From Clitoria ternatea (Eukaryota; Streptophyta; Magnoliopsida; Fabales; Fabaceae): a stretch of 64,000 nucleotides of DNA. Below are positions 47,601-58,258 of this stretch, in pieces. The stretch covers positions 44,438,501 through 44,502,500 of the forward strand of contig CM075675.1 in NCBI GenBank assembly GCA_037962975.1, given 5' to 3'. The notes beneath the pieces were generated by a model that worked only from the letters and a program-made list of their open reading frames with translations, was not told the DNA's origin and did not search any database. Numbering within the stretch: position 1 is the stretch's first letter; each line of letters begins with the position of its first letter. The position numbers and the translations under genes were made by a program.

Positions 47601-50600
47601 GCATTCATAAGTTGGTGGTAGACCTAGAGGTGGAGCAAAAGATAATGTTGGAGCTACATGCTTTTAAAACTGCAAGAGGATTGTTTGGTAGTCAGCTTGC
47701 AGTAAGTATGAGGAACACAACAGCCCCAGGTAAAATCAAAGCAACAATTACTTTTCATATAAAAGTGTTATTGTTAAGTTAGTAAAAAGTAACAATCGAG
47801 AATTTTTGCTTTGCAGCTCAATGGTGGCAACTCTTTGGTTCTGATGCTCCTCATTTGCAACATCTAGCCATAAAGATCTTGAGCTTAACTTGCAGTGCAT
47901 CCGGTTGTGAAAGAAACTGGAGTGTCTTTGAGCAAGTAATTATTATCATCTTTGGATTATTTTCTAAGAGTAAATTTACTACATTATTTTCTTATCATTT
48001 TTTACTTCTAAATTATGCAGATTCATTCTAAAAAAGGAATAGGCTTGAGCATAAGAGATTGCATGATTTAGTTTATGTTAAGTATAACCAAGCACTCAAA
48101 CGGAGATACAACCTTAAGGATGAAATTGATCCAATTTGCCTTAATGAGATTGATGATTGTGATGAATGGCTAGTTGGAGAAATGGATGATGGAGGTCATG
48201 ATGATGAAAGGGTTTTTGAGGGAGATGATTCTTTGTTGTGGAGAGATGTTTATCAAATTTCAGGGATTGGAGGGCCTAGAGTCTACACAAGGTAACGAAA
48301 AAGGAGAAAAGATCAAACATATGCTTTAACAGTGTCTAAAAGGGGTAGAGGTAGAGGAAGAGGTTCTTCAACAAGAAAAGGAAAAGAGAAAGTGGTTGAA
48401 GTTGAAGAAGAAAGAGAAGTTGAACTTGATGATGACATGGAGGAAGAAGAATTGGAAGATATTTTCCACAGCTCGGAAGGAGAAGAAGCTGAAGGCTTTT
48501 CCTTAATTCCTAACAATGAGAATGATTATGTTGAAGAAGAGGAAGGAGAGGAAGATGAAGATGATTAGATTTCTAGGCTTTTTCTATATGTTGCATTGTT
48601 GTTTTCCTTGTCTTTTATCGTAGGATCTATGTTTTATGCATTATTATTTGCTTGACCAAAGACTTATGATGTCTTCTTGGCTTTAAAATGATATTATTGT
48701 CGTTTGTTTTGCTTCTATATGACATTATGCAGCTATATACACTACTAAAAAAACCCCAATTAGCCACCTCAAAATAGCGACCACCGAAAGTCGTCGCTAA
48801 GTAGCGACCGACTAGAAAATAGGGAGTGAGAAAATATCTTAGTGACTAAGTTAGTGACCTAATACACCCGTCGCTAAAAAGTATGACTAACACCGTCGCT
48901 AGTGTCGTTGCTAGTGCGGTCGCTAGATTTCGTTCCCTCCATTTTTTGTTTCCCTTGTTTTGGCGCCAAGTCGTTGCAACGGTACATGTGCCGTCGCTAA
49001 TATTGACCCCGTTGCTACTGCGGTCGCTAGATTTCATTCCCTCCCTTTTTTGTTTTCCCTCCAAGTGGTTAATCTTAGCGACGGTCTTATACCGTCCCTA
49101 AATGTAAGGCAAAGTATAGCGACGGTGGAGATTCGTGACTACTAGAAAAACAGCTACCCTCTGTTAGTGACCGATACGTGACCGTCACTATCAGTGACCA
49201 ACTTAGCGACCGTAATATAAGATGACCTTGAAAAGGAAAAATAGTGACCACACTAGCGACCAATAGAAACCCGTCGCTAAAATTGGCAAAGAACCGTCAC
49301 TATCCCCATCGCTAGTGTTAGTATCGTAGCGACGATCGTCAATAGTCATCGCTGTATCTGTCACTTTAGTGACGGTAGCTAGCCGTCGCTAAAAGTTATA
49401 ACTAAACCCATCTCAACCTTTCCCCTGAATCACTTTCTCGAGCCCTAACCCCTCAACTATCCCTTTTCCCCTCCTCTCCAACTCTGAACCTCCAAACCCC
49501 TTCGCCTCTTCGACTATGACCGAACCCCTCTAACCCTTTTCCCCTCGTCTCCAACTCTGAACCTCGAAACCCCTTCGCCTCTTCAACTCTAACCGAACCC
49601 CTCTAACCCTTTTCCCCTCCTCTCCAACTCTGAACCTCCAAACCCCTTCGCCTCTTCGACTCTGACCGTCCCCATCAGTGATTACATTTCCCTCCCTGGT
49701 CAGCTCGTGGGTGTATCACAGCTCTTGACGGTGTTCCTGACCGGTGCGGCGGTGCCCCTCTTGTCTCACTCCCTCAGTCGGCTCTTACTCTCTCAGGTAA
49801 GTTAAGTTCTCTTCTCTTTTGTCTGTTGTGCTAAAAAAATTTTTCTGATCTCTGCTCTCCTTTGGCTGGTAAAACTGTGTCTTCATTGTTTGTGTGGTTA
49901 ACAATTATAGTTAACCCTGGCTGGTCAATTTCCGTCTTCACTGAACCTAGTATTAACATTTAGATTTTTTTATTTTCATGATTTCATTTCCCCTGCTGCG
50001 AACAAAAATGAAGCCCCACTAATTATTCATTTGTATAGGATCAGGGAGTTTCTCCCGTAGCTAGCTATCCTATCCATTCTAATTATAGTGTATCTCATTC
50101 CATGGCTCTCCGGTACTTAATCCAAATTTCATCTCAAATTAACAAAAAACATGATAACCATCAAACCCATTTTGTCTAAATTCCATCCTATGCTGTTTTC
50201 TGCATCCATTCACTCAATCATTGTTCTCTTTCTCTTCAATCTGTCTTTATATTTTTGGCATTGGTTATCATCATATTAAAGACGGTCTAGAGTCTAGACA
50301 CTAATGCAAAGGGGTGGTAGAGAAGAAATAGAGGGTGGGAAATATTATGCTATCATTAGATATGTATATATCTGTATGATTTTTCTTGTCATTTATGGTA
50401 ATCAATGGCAAATATTAACCTTTCATCTATTCATGCAAAAAAACAAACTAAGCAGAATAATGACATGCTTTTTCTTTCTGCAATATCATGAAAACACTGG
50501 CTGGTTAATGTCTGTTTTAATTTTATGTTCTTTTGTGGTGAAACACTGGTCAATTAAATTTGTGGTTAATAGGGGTTGGATGGAAAATAATATTAATTAG

Positions 50601-53600
50601 CTGGGTAGTTTTTGGTGAACAATAAAACTTGAATTGTTGTCTGGGCGGAAGGAAAACTTATGATAATTTTGAGAACCAACAAATTTTCAGTGTCAAATTG
50701 TTTTAGAAGCCCGAATACAAGTTTATCTAAAATTTGTAATGAGCTCAAGCCATGACTAATGAGATAATTTTGTTATTGATTCAAAAAATTTGTTGAAAAC
50801 AAATAGTTACCCCTCATAGTTTTATGTTGTGCAATACTCACTGAACCTTGGATTAACAATATTTTGCAATGAAAAATGTGCGTTTTGACTTTTTGTTCTT
50901 CTACAATGAAACACTGATCAATTAAATTTGTGGTTAATAAGGGTTGGGTGGTAAGTAGTGTTAACTAGCTTGGTAGTTTTGGTGAACAACAAAACTTTAA
51001 TGATAGTTTTTGTTTGGCTGAGCATGTGATATTTGGGGACAGAAGTAGTAATAACTATTTGATAGGTGATCTATAGGGTAAATATCTATATATGTGTTTT
51101 TTTATAGCTAACATGTACTCAAATTTAAGTTATATTTTTATTAAAACAAAATTAATTGATAAACAGTCAATTAGCTTAATCAATGTAACAGGAATTTTTT
51201 TATTTAGCAATCGAATTAGTAAAATCCAATCTCCACAATAAGTTATATTCACCAAATTAAATATGATAAACTTAAACTTAATCTTTTATATCTATTTAGA
51301 TCAACATAGTTGGTATATAACATAAATATAAAGTTTTTAGGTTTCAATTCAAACTCTGATTCTCTTATTTATCTATTGACACTCATCTCCTCCCTTTGAT
51401 GTTACTATTATGAAACATAAAAAAAATAACTTAATCTTTTATTGAATAAGATATCAAATTGTAAAAATGTATAGATTTTTAAAAGGTACTTGTCGGGTAA
51501 ATATAAAATTTAAAGTATGTTTGGTAATAGTCATTGTTAAGGTATTAGCAATTTTAGGTGAGGGAGGATTAGGGGGTTGAGATTCAGGTTTGGTTGGTTC
51601 AGGTTTGATGGTGTTGACATTACCTTCATCCTTTCCTTGATTATTATCATCCTCTGCGAAAACCTTCTCCTTAGTTTTCTGTCCAACTTGCTCAGCTTTT
51701 TTAGCAACCCTATTGTAAGCACCAGGGACCCATGCGGCCCTAGTAAACACATAACAGTTCCTCATTATGGCAGATGTAGCACTAGCCACTGACCTCTCAG
51801 CTGCTGACATTGCTGATTTTGTCTTCTAAGAAATCTGAAACTTCTCATCCATTTCCTTCACTTTGTCATTCACCAGAATTGTACCATCTATGATGATTTT
51901 GTACAGCTCCCAAATAGTCAATATTTTACAATAAAAGCACCAGCATGCAATCTTTAACAATTCCATGTACTAAACAAAATAGGAGTCACGAGACACTAAA
52001 CCACGATGATCATAATGAGTGCAGCAATCATGTTGATAAAGGAGAAATTATTTGAGTATACTTATATCTTTATCTTCCTCTTGAGGCCTAGCTGCTAAAT
52101 CATTATGATCAGGTAAGTTTGGATGCACATGTTTGGGTGATGATTCAGTTGGCTCAAGTGTAGCAGCTCGAGCAAACACTTTCTTAACTTCATCTTGTCT
52201 GTGTTGTTCGTGAGGTAGGAAACTGATCATGGTGGAATAGTAACCAAATTATCAATTAGTGAGTTCTAGTGAGTTAATTAAGTCCTATTAATGAAGTTAA
52301 GACAAGAGTGTTAGGGGAGGAGGGAATGAGTTCAAGTTGAATCAGGTGGGAAGAGTTTTGACCGTTGGACTCAATGCCTTAATGAAACTCTCCTGCCATG
52401 TCTTCAATCTTCTTCTCTGCTACTTTGATTTTGACCTTGCATTCCTTAAATAAATTATCAATTAGTTTATATTCTCCATTCAACTTCTAATATGCTCATT
52501 CTCGTTCTTCCAGAGTTCTTTACAGATCAGTAGTTTTACTTGCTATGTCATTCTTTTCATTCTCCACCACTACAAGGCTTTCTGCATGTTCTTCTCTAAC
52601 TATTTCACAATGGAGCTCCAATTCTTCTTTTGATTTCTGTAAGGGTTTAGGGAATCTTTTCACAAATTGTCAAGTTAGGATGTGAAGGCAATTATTTTCC
52701 CCGAAGCCTCATCTTTTTTTTCGTGAAGCTTTTCTTGTAGTAGACAACCCTTCCTCTTTCTCAGCCAACATTTTCTACAGTACAGTAATTCTTCCATGCA
52801 ATGCTGAATTTTCCTCTCTTAGCTCAGAGTTATCATCTTAAATAAGTTTTTCTTTGTTCTATAAATGATTATCAATAAAAAAAGTTATAGTTTATGTTAT
52901 TTTAAAAAACTCTAAGATACATTTGCAAAAAGAAAAGAAAAGAAGTCTGTATGTTTTTTTTTTCGTATGAATACCTTTTTATACATAAAACTTGTAGTTA
53001 GAGCTTTATTTTTAAAATTTAGATGGAGAAGACATACCAGTTAGTGAAATTAGACCGTGGGAGTTTAATTAAAACATTTTTTTAACTAATTAAAACATTT
53101 TAAGATGATAGAAGATTTAATTGATTAAACAAAATATTAAGTTTTAAACTTTCTCCCCTTACCTAGATTAAGACCGTTCATGATCATATAATATTGAGTA
53201 ATTAGTAATCAATTTTCCAATTGAACGCTTTATCCAATGCCACCTTAGCTGCAATTTGCTTTGAGTGTCTCTGCTTGTTTAGTTTCCTTGCGATCTACTT
53301 AAATCTACTTTACGTGTCTCTCTTTGTTTAGTTTCCTTATTACTTGTAACTATCCAACCACTTATTGGTTTGTCATGCAGACTAGCACACGTTACACGTG
53401 GTCTCTGATAATCTGTCGACAGCTTCATTGTCATCCCTGACTTTTTTCCCAGGTAATCCCCTAACACTGACTTTCTCATTATGTGTATGCATGTCGATTG
53501 TTGTTTGTTAGTGGAGAGCAGAGCTCATTAGGCATTGGTTTTGTGTGCTGATAACATGATTTTTTATGCATGTGTAATGTTGTTTGTTAGTGGAGAGCAG

Positions 53601-56600
53601 AGCTCAATAGGCATTGGTTTTGTGTGCTGATAACATGATTTTTTATGCATGTGTAATGTTGTTTGTTAGTGGAGAGCAGAGCTCATTAGGCATTGGTTTT
53701 GTGTGCTGTTAACATGATTTGGTGTTCATAACACTCAATATCAGGCCAGGAGGGCCGAGAAGGAGGCGGACCTGGTGGCTTCGACTCCTGAAGGGGAGGT
53801 TCCTCCCACCCTGTCTTGTTCCGAGGACAACGCCATCTATATGGAGGCTGTTGGTGGTGTGAACAAGAAAGGGAGGGTCTTTGGATTAGTTGGCGTCGAC
53901 ACACAGCTGGCGAAAAAGGGGAAGACCCCTTCCTCTTCCTCTTCGTCTGGTCTTCCGACTGAGGTTGTTCAGGTAATTCAAAACCCGAACGACGAGCTAC
54001 AGGAGGAGCGACGTCAGAGGCAGCTTTTGCAGGAGCGGGCCGAGGCGGACCGACAGCGGGCCGAGGAGCAGCACGCCGAGACTCGTCGGCAACTTGCTCA
54101 GCAGCCGGAGCTACTGATGCAGTTGATGGCGAGACTACCCCCCACTTCCCAGGCGCCCCCACCACCACCACAGGATCCCCCACCACCATGATTGTATTTT
54201 TATTATGTATACACATTGTATATTTCATTTATAGTTTTTATATTATATTCCATTCAGTATTTATTTTGTCATTCTTCATTTATTATGTCAATATTTATTG
54301 GTAATTAAATTCAAAGAAAAACGTCTTATTGTGATTATCATTAATAATTTAACCTATTTGATAAATAAATTTAATCCATTATTTTGTTTTTAATAATAAT
54401 TAAATATTTTAAAAAAATTATTCAAATTTAATTATAAAATTTTATCACCCAATACAAAATATTAATAAACATTTTTAAAGTTAAATTAACAAAACCTATA
54501 AATATTTAAACAATTTTTTTAAAAAATAAAAAATCCCATTAGCGACGGACGAAGATGGTCGCTGTATGGCTACCCATAGCGACGGATATGTTGGTCGCTA
54601 TAAGGCTACTACTAGCGACGGAGGAGTGTGGTCGCTGTATGGCTACCATAGCGACGGCTATAAGTGGTCGCTGTATGGCTACTATAGCGACGGTCGTAGC
54701 TGGTCGCTGTATGGCTACACATAGCGACGGATAAATATGGTCGCTACATAATACTAATAGCGACGGGGTAAGGGCGTCGCTATATGTCCACTAGTAGCGA
54801 CGGGGTACTAGTCGTCGCTGAACGTGGTCAGTTAGCGACGGCTGAAATCAGTGAAGCAGAGACCATGTTAACGACGGTGTTACGCCGTCGGTAATGTAGC
54901 GACGGGGTTTCTGTGGTCGCTGATCTATCTTCGACGAAGGTTTTAGCGACGGTTGTTTGGCCGTCTGAAATACCGTCGCTAGTCCTCTTAGCGACGGCCT
55001 TTGCATCGATTAGCGACCAATTCTTTCCGTCGCTAACAGATGTTTTTTTAGTTGTGATATATATATTTTGCATTATTTTATTGTGTCTGCTATGTAACCG
55101 CCATAGGCCGTTATAGCGGCCGCTATGACCTTTATAAAGTTTTTTTGGCTTACCGCGATAAGCTGCGACCGCTATGTGATTACCTTGCTCCAAACCACTC
55201 CCCAACCCCAAATTTTTCTCATCATTACTCTAATTTTCCTTAATTACCAAGCTTTTTTTTCTAGCTAAAATCCAATCTCACCTTTTATGTTTTTTATTTT
55301 TATTTTCTTGCTTCTCTTTCATGTTTGAAGACAACACCTCTTCCCCCACTCAACACAACAAGATTCATACAGAACTTTAGTGATCGTTAGTTATAGAGAG
55401 CGAATTTAGTGAGTACGAGTATCTTTGGAAATTGGAAACATACTTCTTTTCTATAAAACTTTACCAGAGTTCTTTATATTTGTAAAAAAAATTCTTGAGT
55501 GGTAGCTTTTTATTAACAAGGTATTGATCTTTAGATTTCACACAAGATATATTTGACATATAAGCATTCAGTGATCCTTGACCAGTACTTGAGTAAAAAA
55601 GCCTTCAAAAGTTTGTTTATAAATATTCAAATATGGAGGGAGTATATATTACCTGCTTGTCTTCCAAGCTATACTTCGCGAGCAGGGCCTTCTTCTCGTC
55701 AGCAGTGAGTACCTCATACTTTGGCTGCAGCACGTGCTTTGTTATGTTGACCAGCAAATCATTCATCTGGAGCCAAAGAAATATGGTGTTATGGACTTAA
55801 ATTCACATAAAACAGCAATTTAAGTGACCAACATGCATATTTGTAATTCGCATGCAAACATTAAAGCACTGCAAGCAAATTCAAACACAAGGAACACCTA
55901 ACGACTCGTACAAATGAAAGGGCTAAAGGTGGACTAGATTATGATCATCCTATGAATTTGATAAACTTCTGTTGAAAATATAAAATCTTATAGGATTTAG
56001 ACACTCAAGTGGAATATAGATGTAATAATGGTACTTTAGTTAATATATAGTTTACTCTGGAACGTGCCAGAATTAATTTAGAACCATTCAATTTTCATCA
56101 TAAAAAACCAATTTTTCACGCATTCCCTTGCATCAACGTCATACAGCTTTCTAATTTATTTAAGTGAATGCTCAGAAGGCAGAACAACCCTCCAACCGGT
56201 CAACCATAGAAAATACCCCTCAATAGGTCTCTATTGTTGACTTTTGCGGCTGCAGAGTACGATGGGTATCAAAGGGGTAATGGCTCCAATCTTTGATAAC
56301 AGCATAGGATGAAGCATATTACAGAAACAATAACAGAAGTCTTATCCCATGAAGCAAGTTGGTTATAGGAATCACACAATGTCATTACTAATTAGACTTA
56401 GGCAAAAATCAATTTCTCAAAAATACTAATCACATTCACACCACAGGATAAATTTCAAAACACATCTTACATATAGTGCGAGCCAAAATACGACCTCCGT
56501 TTCTTGTTGTCTATCTTATAAGAATTTTACACTCAGACTAAGGAATGGAATTAATATTACCCTTTTACTCTTATTTTCTCTTAATATACTAATTGTTCTT

Positions 56601-57788
56601 TTTCTCTTTTTTGAAAGAACAATTAGTAAAAAAACAGCTAATATTTCATTGGATTTTTAAAGGATATAATTAAAAAAAATAAAAACATTTAAAATTGTTT
56701 TAAGTTCTCAGAAAACCTGTAACAAACTTAATCCTCCAAACACTAATAAAAATATAGGAGTTGTTAAGTTATATTTAATTTACTTGTAATGAGAACTCAT
56801 ATCCATATCTATATCCTTAAACCCTAAACCTCTACCATTTTTAATGAAATGGTTGACACCCACATTTTAAAAAATTACTCATCCTCATATCTACATCTCA
56901 TATATATAACAACTTTAATCTATATTCTCATATTATCTACACTTTAGATAACTATCATTGTTTTATACCATCAATATAAAACATATAGAAGTAACCTATC
57001 TAACAAAATTTAAAACAAATACTGACCACATTACAATACCTATTTTGTTATTATACAAAAAGTTTTAAAACTTTAGTAGTATATACAAATATATAGAAAA
57101 TAAGGATATTAAAGGTGTAAGATGGGGTGGGTAGCCGTACCTATACTCATTCCCACAACTTTGTAGGGGAGGGGCAATTACTCATACTTGACCACGCACT
57201 CAGGTAAAAATATCTTGGCCATATATATATTCTTATTGAAAAAAGCCTTCTATATTTTCTTAGTTCTAGAAAATATGAATTGAGCACATCATCTTACCCT
57301 TATAATCTCAACCTTGAATCGACAGTTTTCCAATTCTTTCCGAGCAAACGAAGTCATTTTACTCTGCACAACAAGTATGAGGCTATTCAACGTTTCCGCA
57401 CCAACAATCTGTTTATATATACCAAGGATAGTTTGCTTTCTTATATCATCAGTTCCTGCGAAGATTACTTGTACCTGCACAAAAGAAAGAATAACAACAA
57501 ACAAATCACAAAATATCATTGGAAGTTGATGGAGGGAAGTGAAACGGTGCGTTTTACCCTGTTGGAAGGATTGGAGAGATGGGAAAGGGAGAAAGAGAGG
57601 GATTCAGGGTTGGGTTGTTGGCCAAAGAGGGAACGGAAATGGTCGCGGGAGAGAGAGTGGGAAACGACATCGTAGCCTCTGTCTGCAAGCATTTCCAAAA
57701 GCGTTTTACGACACTGGTAGTATCGACGACTCTCGAGAGTTCCTCCTCTGTCCCCTAAACCCTGAATGCATTCTCTTTGGTTTTCCAT
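44670..57788 (-). CDS. NRPE5: RNA polymerase subunit 5, NRPE5-like (Pol V)
   Basis: Four exons on the minus strand, 57788-57558, 57474-57298, 55766-55653 and 44795-44670, join in phase 0 at every junction to 215 residues, the usual RPB5 size. The jaw domain contains RRYYQCRKTLLEMLADRG and the block VQVIFAGTDDIRKQTI. Exon 3 reads LLVNITKHVLQPKYEVLT and ends EDKQ. Exon 4 opens LPYMLKTDAIARYYGLEKGQ, the conserved RPB5 assembly block, and ends YRRVV. RPB5 subunits sit in the polymerase jaw. The Ser/Glu-variable amino terminus and the KTDAIARYYGLEKGQ version resemble the Pol V-specific paralogue NRPE5, which acts in RNA-directed DNA methylation, rather than the shared NRPB5; this paralogue call is less sure than the family. 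The last intron (44796-55652, 10.9 kb) holds a hAT element with a CACTA inside; without them it would be about 0.8 kb. Confidence 0.85.
45935..48568 (+). pseudogene. hAT transposase gene (BED finger, DUF659, dimerisation domain), disabled
   Basis: Exons 45935-47729, 47817-47935 and 48021-48568 join with GT-AG sites. Domains in order: BED zinc finger (VQCKFCGKVMKGGI ... EHLMRK), DUF659 catalytic region (SDAWTDRKQRCLINF, ITDNGSNYVLAGKKL, WTPCTAHCVDLIL), hAT dimerisation block (SASGCERNWSVFEQ, then IHSKK and RLHDLVYVKYNQ), and an Arg/Gly then Glu/Asp-rich tail. Four lesions: in-frame TAA at 46013-46015, 46538-46540 and 48293-48295, and a one-base deletion in the A run at about 48031-48036. All else is open, so inactivation is fairly recent. 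In an active element the protein would cut and join the hAT ends. Confidence 0.88.
48770..49400. repeat. left subterminal repeat array of the CACTA
   Basis: About thirty copies of TAGCGAC(C/G)G and CCGTCGCTA variants in alternating orientation. At 49138 the sequence ACTACTAGAAAAACAGC resembles a second CACTA terminus inside the array, as if two ends were joined. Confidence 0.8.
49441..49680. repeat. three copies of a 72-73 bp repeat in the CACTA leader
   Basis: CTCCAACTCTGAACCTCC, then CCTTCGCCTCTTCGACTC and AACCCCTCTAACCCTTTTCC recur, with ACTCTGAAC at 49481, 49554 and 49626. Pyrimidine-rich and without ATG. Confidence 0.8.
49800..51600 (+). other. CACTA interior, probable intron
   Basis: T-rich sequence after a good splice donor. 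A segment containing GGTTAATAGGGGTTGG... with CACTGGTCAATTAAATTTGTG is duplicated (about 50537-50630 and 50911-51000), an internal repeat of roughly 90 bp. No coding motif. Confidence 0.4.
51640..51885 (-). pseudogene. captured fragment of a BPA1-like (binding partner of ACD11) gene
   Basis: The minus strand reads NDKVKEMDEKFQIS, a stop, KTKSAMSAAERSVASATSAI, then AWVPGAYNRVAKKAEQVGQK and TKEKV. This is the carboxy-terminal helical part of plant RRM proteins of the BPA1 type, which typically show SAIMKNRYV..GA.WV.GA and VGQKTKEKV. The RRM itself is absent. It lies antisense to the CACTA. The single internal stop and otherwise good conservation suggest a recent capture. Family recognised from memory of its motif, not by search. 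Confidence 0.65.
52380..52870 (-). pseudogene. captured coiled-coil fragment resembling CIP1 (COP1-interactive protein 1)
   Basis: The minus strand gives, across stops and one shift, DNSELREENSALHGRITVL, KMLAEKEEGLSTT, EKLHEKKDEASGKIIAFTS, KSKEELELHCEIVREEHAES and LFKECKVKIKVAEKKIEDMA. These heptad-rich pieces in this order resemble the end of the coiled-coil region of CIP1-like proteins. The segment at 52230-52048 (FARAATLEPTESSPKHV) is another possible captured exon of unknown origin. Antisense to the CACTA. The coiled-coil nature is visible; the CIP1 name is a tentative match. Confidence 0.5.
53501..53737. repeat. three 79-bp tandem copies in the CACTA
   Basis: TTGTTTGTTAGTGGAGAGCA and the next 59 bases recur at 53501, 53580 and 53659 almost without change, ending before the splice acceptor of the Transposase_24 exon. 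Confidence 0.9.
53745..54191 (+). CDS. last exon of a CACTA Transposase_24 (TnpA-like) protein
   Basis: After an acceptor (AATATCAG) the frame is open to TGA at 54189-54191. It contains CSEDNAIYMEAVGGVNKKGR then VFGLVGVDTQLA, the conserved end block of Transposase_24 proteins, a Ser run, a Gln/Glu/Arg-rich coiled coil (ERRQRQLLQERAEADRQRA) and a Pro-rich tail. GC content is much higher than in the surroundings. Such proteins are believed to bind the subterminal repeats. Upstream exons with the DNA-binding part were not found, and the host-fragment segment occupies their place, so the gene is probably incomplete. Confidence 0.75.
   Translation, partial: ARRAEKEADLVASTPEGEVPPTLSCSEDNAIYMEAVGGVNKKGRVFGLVGVDTQLAKKGKTPSSSSSSGLPTEVVQVIQNPNDELQEERRQRQLLQERAEADRQRAEEQHAETRRQLAQQPELLMQLMARLPPTSQAPPPPPQDPPPP
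54538..55040. repeat. right subterminal repeat array of the CACTA
   Basis: Begins with about five copies of a 30-37 bp unit, TAGCGACGG, a short variable spacer, then TGGTCGCTGTATGGCTAC, followed by mixed-orientation TAGCGACGG / CCGTCGCTA copies up to the terminus. Confidence 0.85.
55767..57297 (-). other. NRPE5 intron 2
   Basis: Intron between exons 2 and 3, 1531 bp, AT-rich, no exon or transposon terminus recognised. Confidence 0.6.
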
Positions 57789-58258
57789 TTCTGTTACGTA
57801 ACTTCCTCAACCAAAAAAAGAGGGAATAGTATTATAAGAACACGCACCAACGGTGCCACACTCCTCACACCAACAGTGTGAGTGACTCCCTGTCTCCCTT
57901 TTTGAGATGTCACATGTGATATAAACGTGTGATAAATCAAATATTAAAGTTTAGGGTTTTGAAAAAAAAAAACCTTAAAAAATATTTGCTTTTGACCCTT
58001 TAAAAGTTTTAGGATTTGTAAAATTAAAAAAATGTTAGGTTACGTTGTTAATTGATGAGGTAACTAACGTTTGTGTTACCTCATCAATGACACATGTCAT
58101 ATGATATTATTAATTAATTGGACTTCTGTTTAGATGGCGCAACACGTGTAAAGGTGCATTCTTCACCAAATTAAGAAATCCTAATTAAACTAATAATAGG
58201 ACCATTAATCCCAGTTGCGAACGTCGTCTTCAACCTCTGAACCATTACACAAATACAG
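57789..58258. promoter_or_regulatory. short divergent intergenic region between NRPE5 and the GRF gene
   Basis: Only 470 bp separate the NRPE5 ATG (minus) from the GRF pseudogene ATG (plus), so the NRPE5 promoter and leader must lie here or extend into the GRF locus. No clear TATA box or known element was identified. The direct repeat ACCTCATCAAT / GAGGTAACTAACG with ATTGATGAGG at about 58050-58090 forms a small palindrome. Confidence 0.4.

Larger units (their letters stand above)
48740..55056 (+). mobile_element. CACTA (En/Spm) transposon carrying host gene fragments
   Basis: Left terminus CACTACTAAAAAAACC and inverted right terminus CACAACTAAAAAAACA agree at 14 of 16 bases. ATA flanks both ends (48737-48739 and 55057-55059), the 3-bp duplication of the superfamily. 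Subterminal TAGCGACGG arrays lie inside each end. Internally: a GC-rich leader with 72-bp repeats and a donor (CTCTCAG then GTAAGTT at 49799), minus-strand host gene fragments (51.6-52.9 kb), a 79-bp triplication, and the last exon of a Transposase_24 protein (53745-54191). No catalytic CACTA transposase is present, so movement would need a helper. Confidence 0.92.
45136..55187 (+). mobile_element. hAT transposon interrupted by a CACTA element
   Basis: A perfect 8-bp duplication CTCCAAAC flanks it (45128-45135 and 55188-55195). Left end CAGTATTATCAAATAGCG; inverted right end CAAGGTAATCACATAGCG. Subterminal regions at both ends are rich in GGCGG/CCGCC and TAGCGG motifs. Within lies a BED/hAT transposase gene (45935-48568). 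After removing the nested CACTA and its 3-bp duplication the element is 3732 bp, a normal size for an autonomous plant hAT. The GC-rich leader (45360-45930) has repeats of CCCTCTCAGTTCAGTGAATC. Confidence 0.9.

Noticed and set aside
48770..49400. Regularly repeated 9-mers that might suggest a CRISPR array
   Set aside because: Repeats are short, in both orientations, with irregular spacing, next to a CACTA terminus in a plant genome. They are transposon subterminal repeats.
53686..54228. 180-codon minus-strand open frame
   Set aside because: Antisense shadow of the GC-rich Transposase_24 exon; its composition only mirrors that exon.
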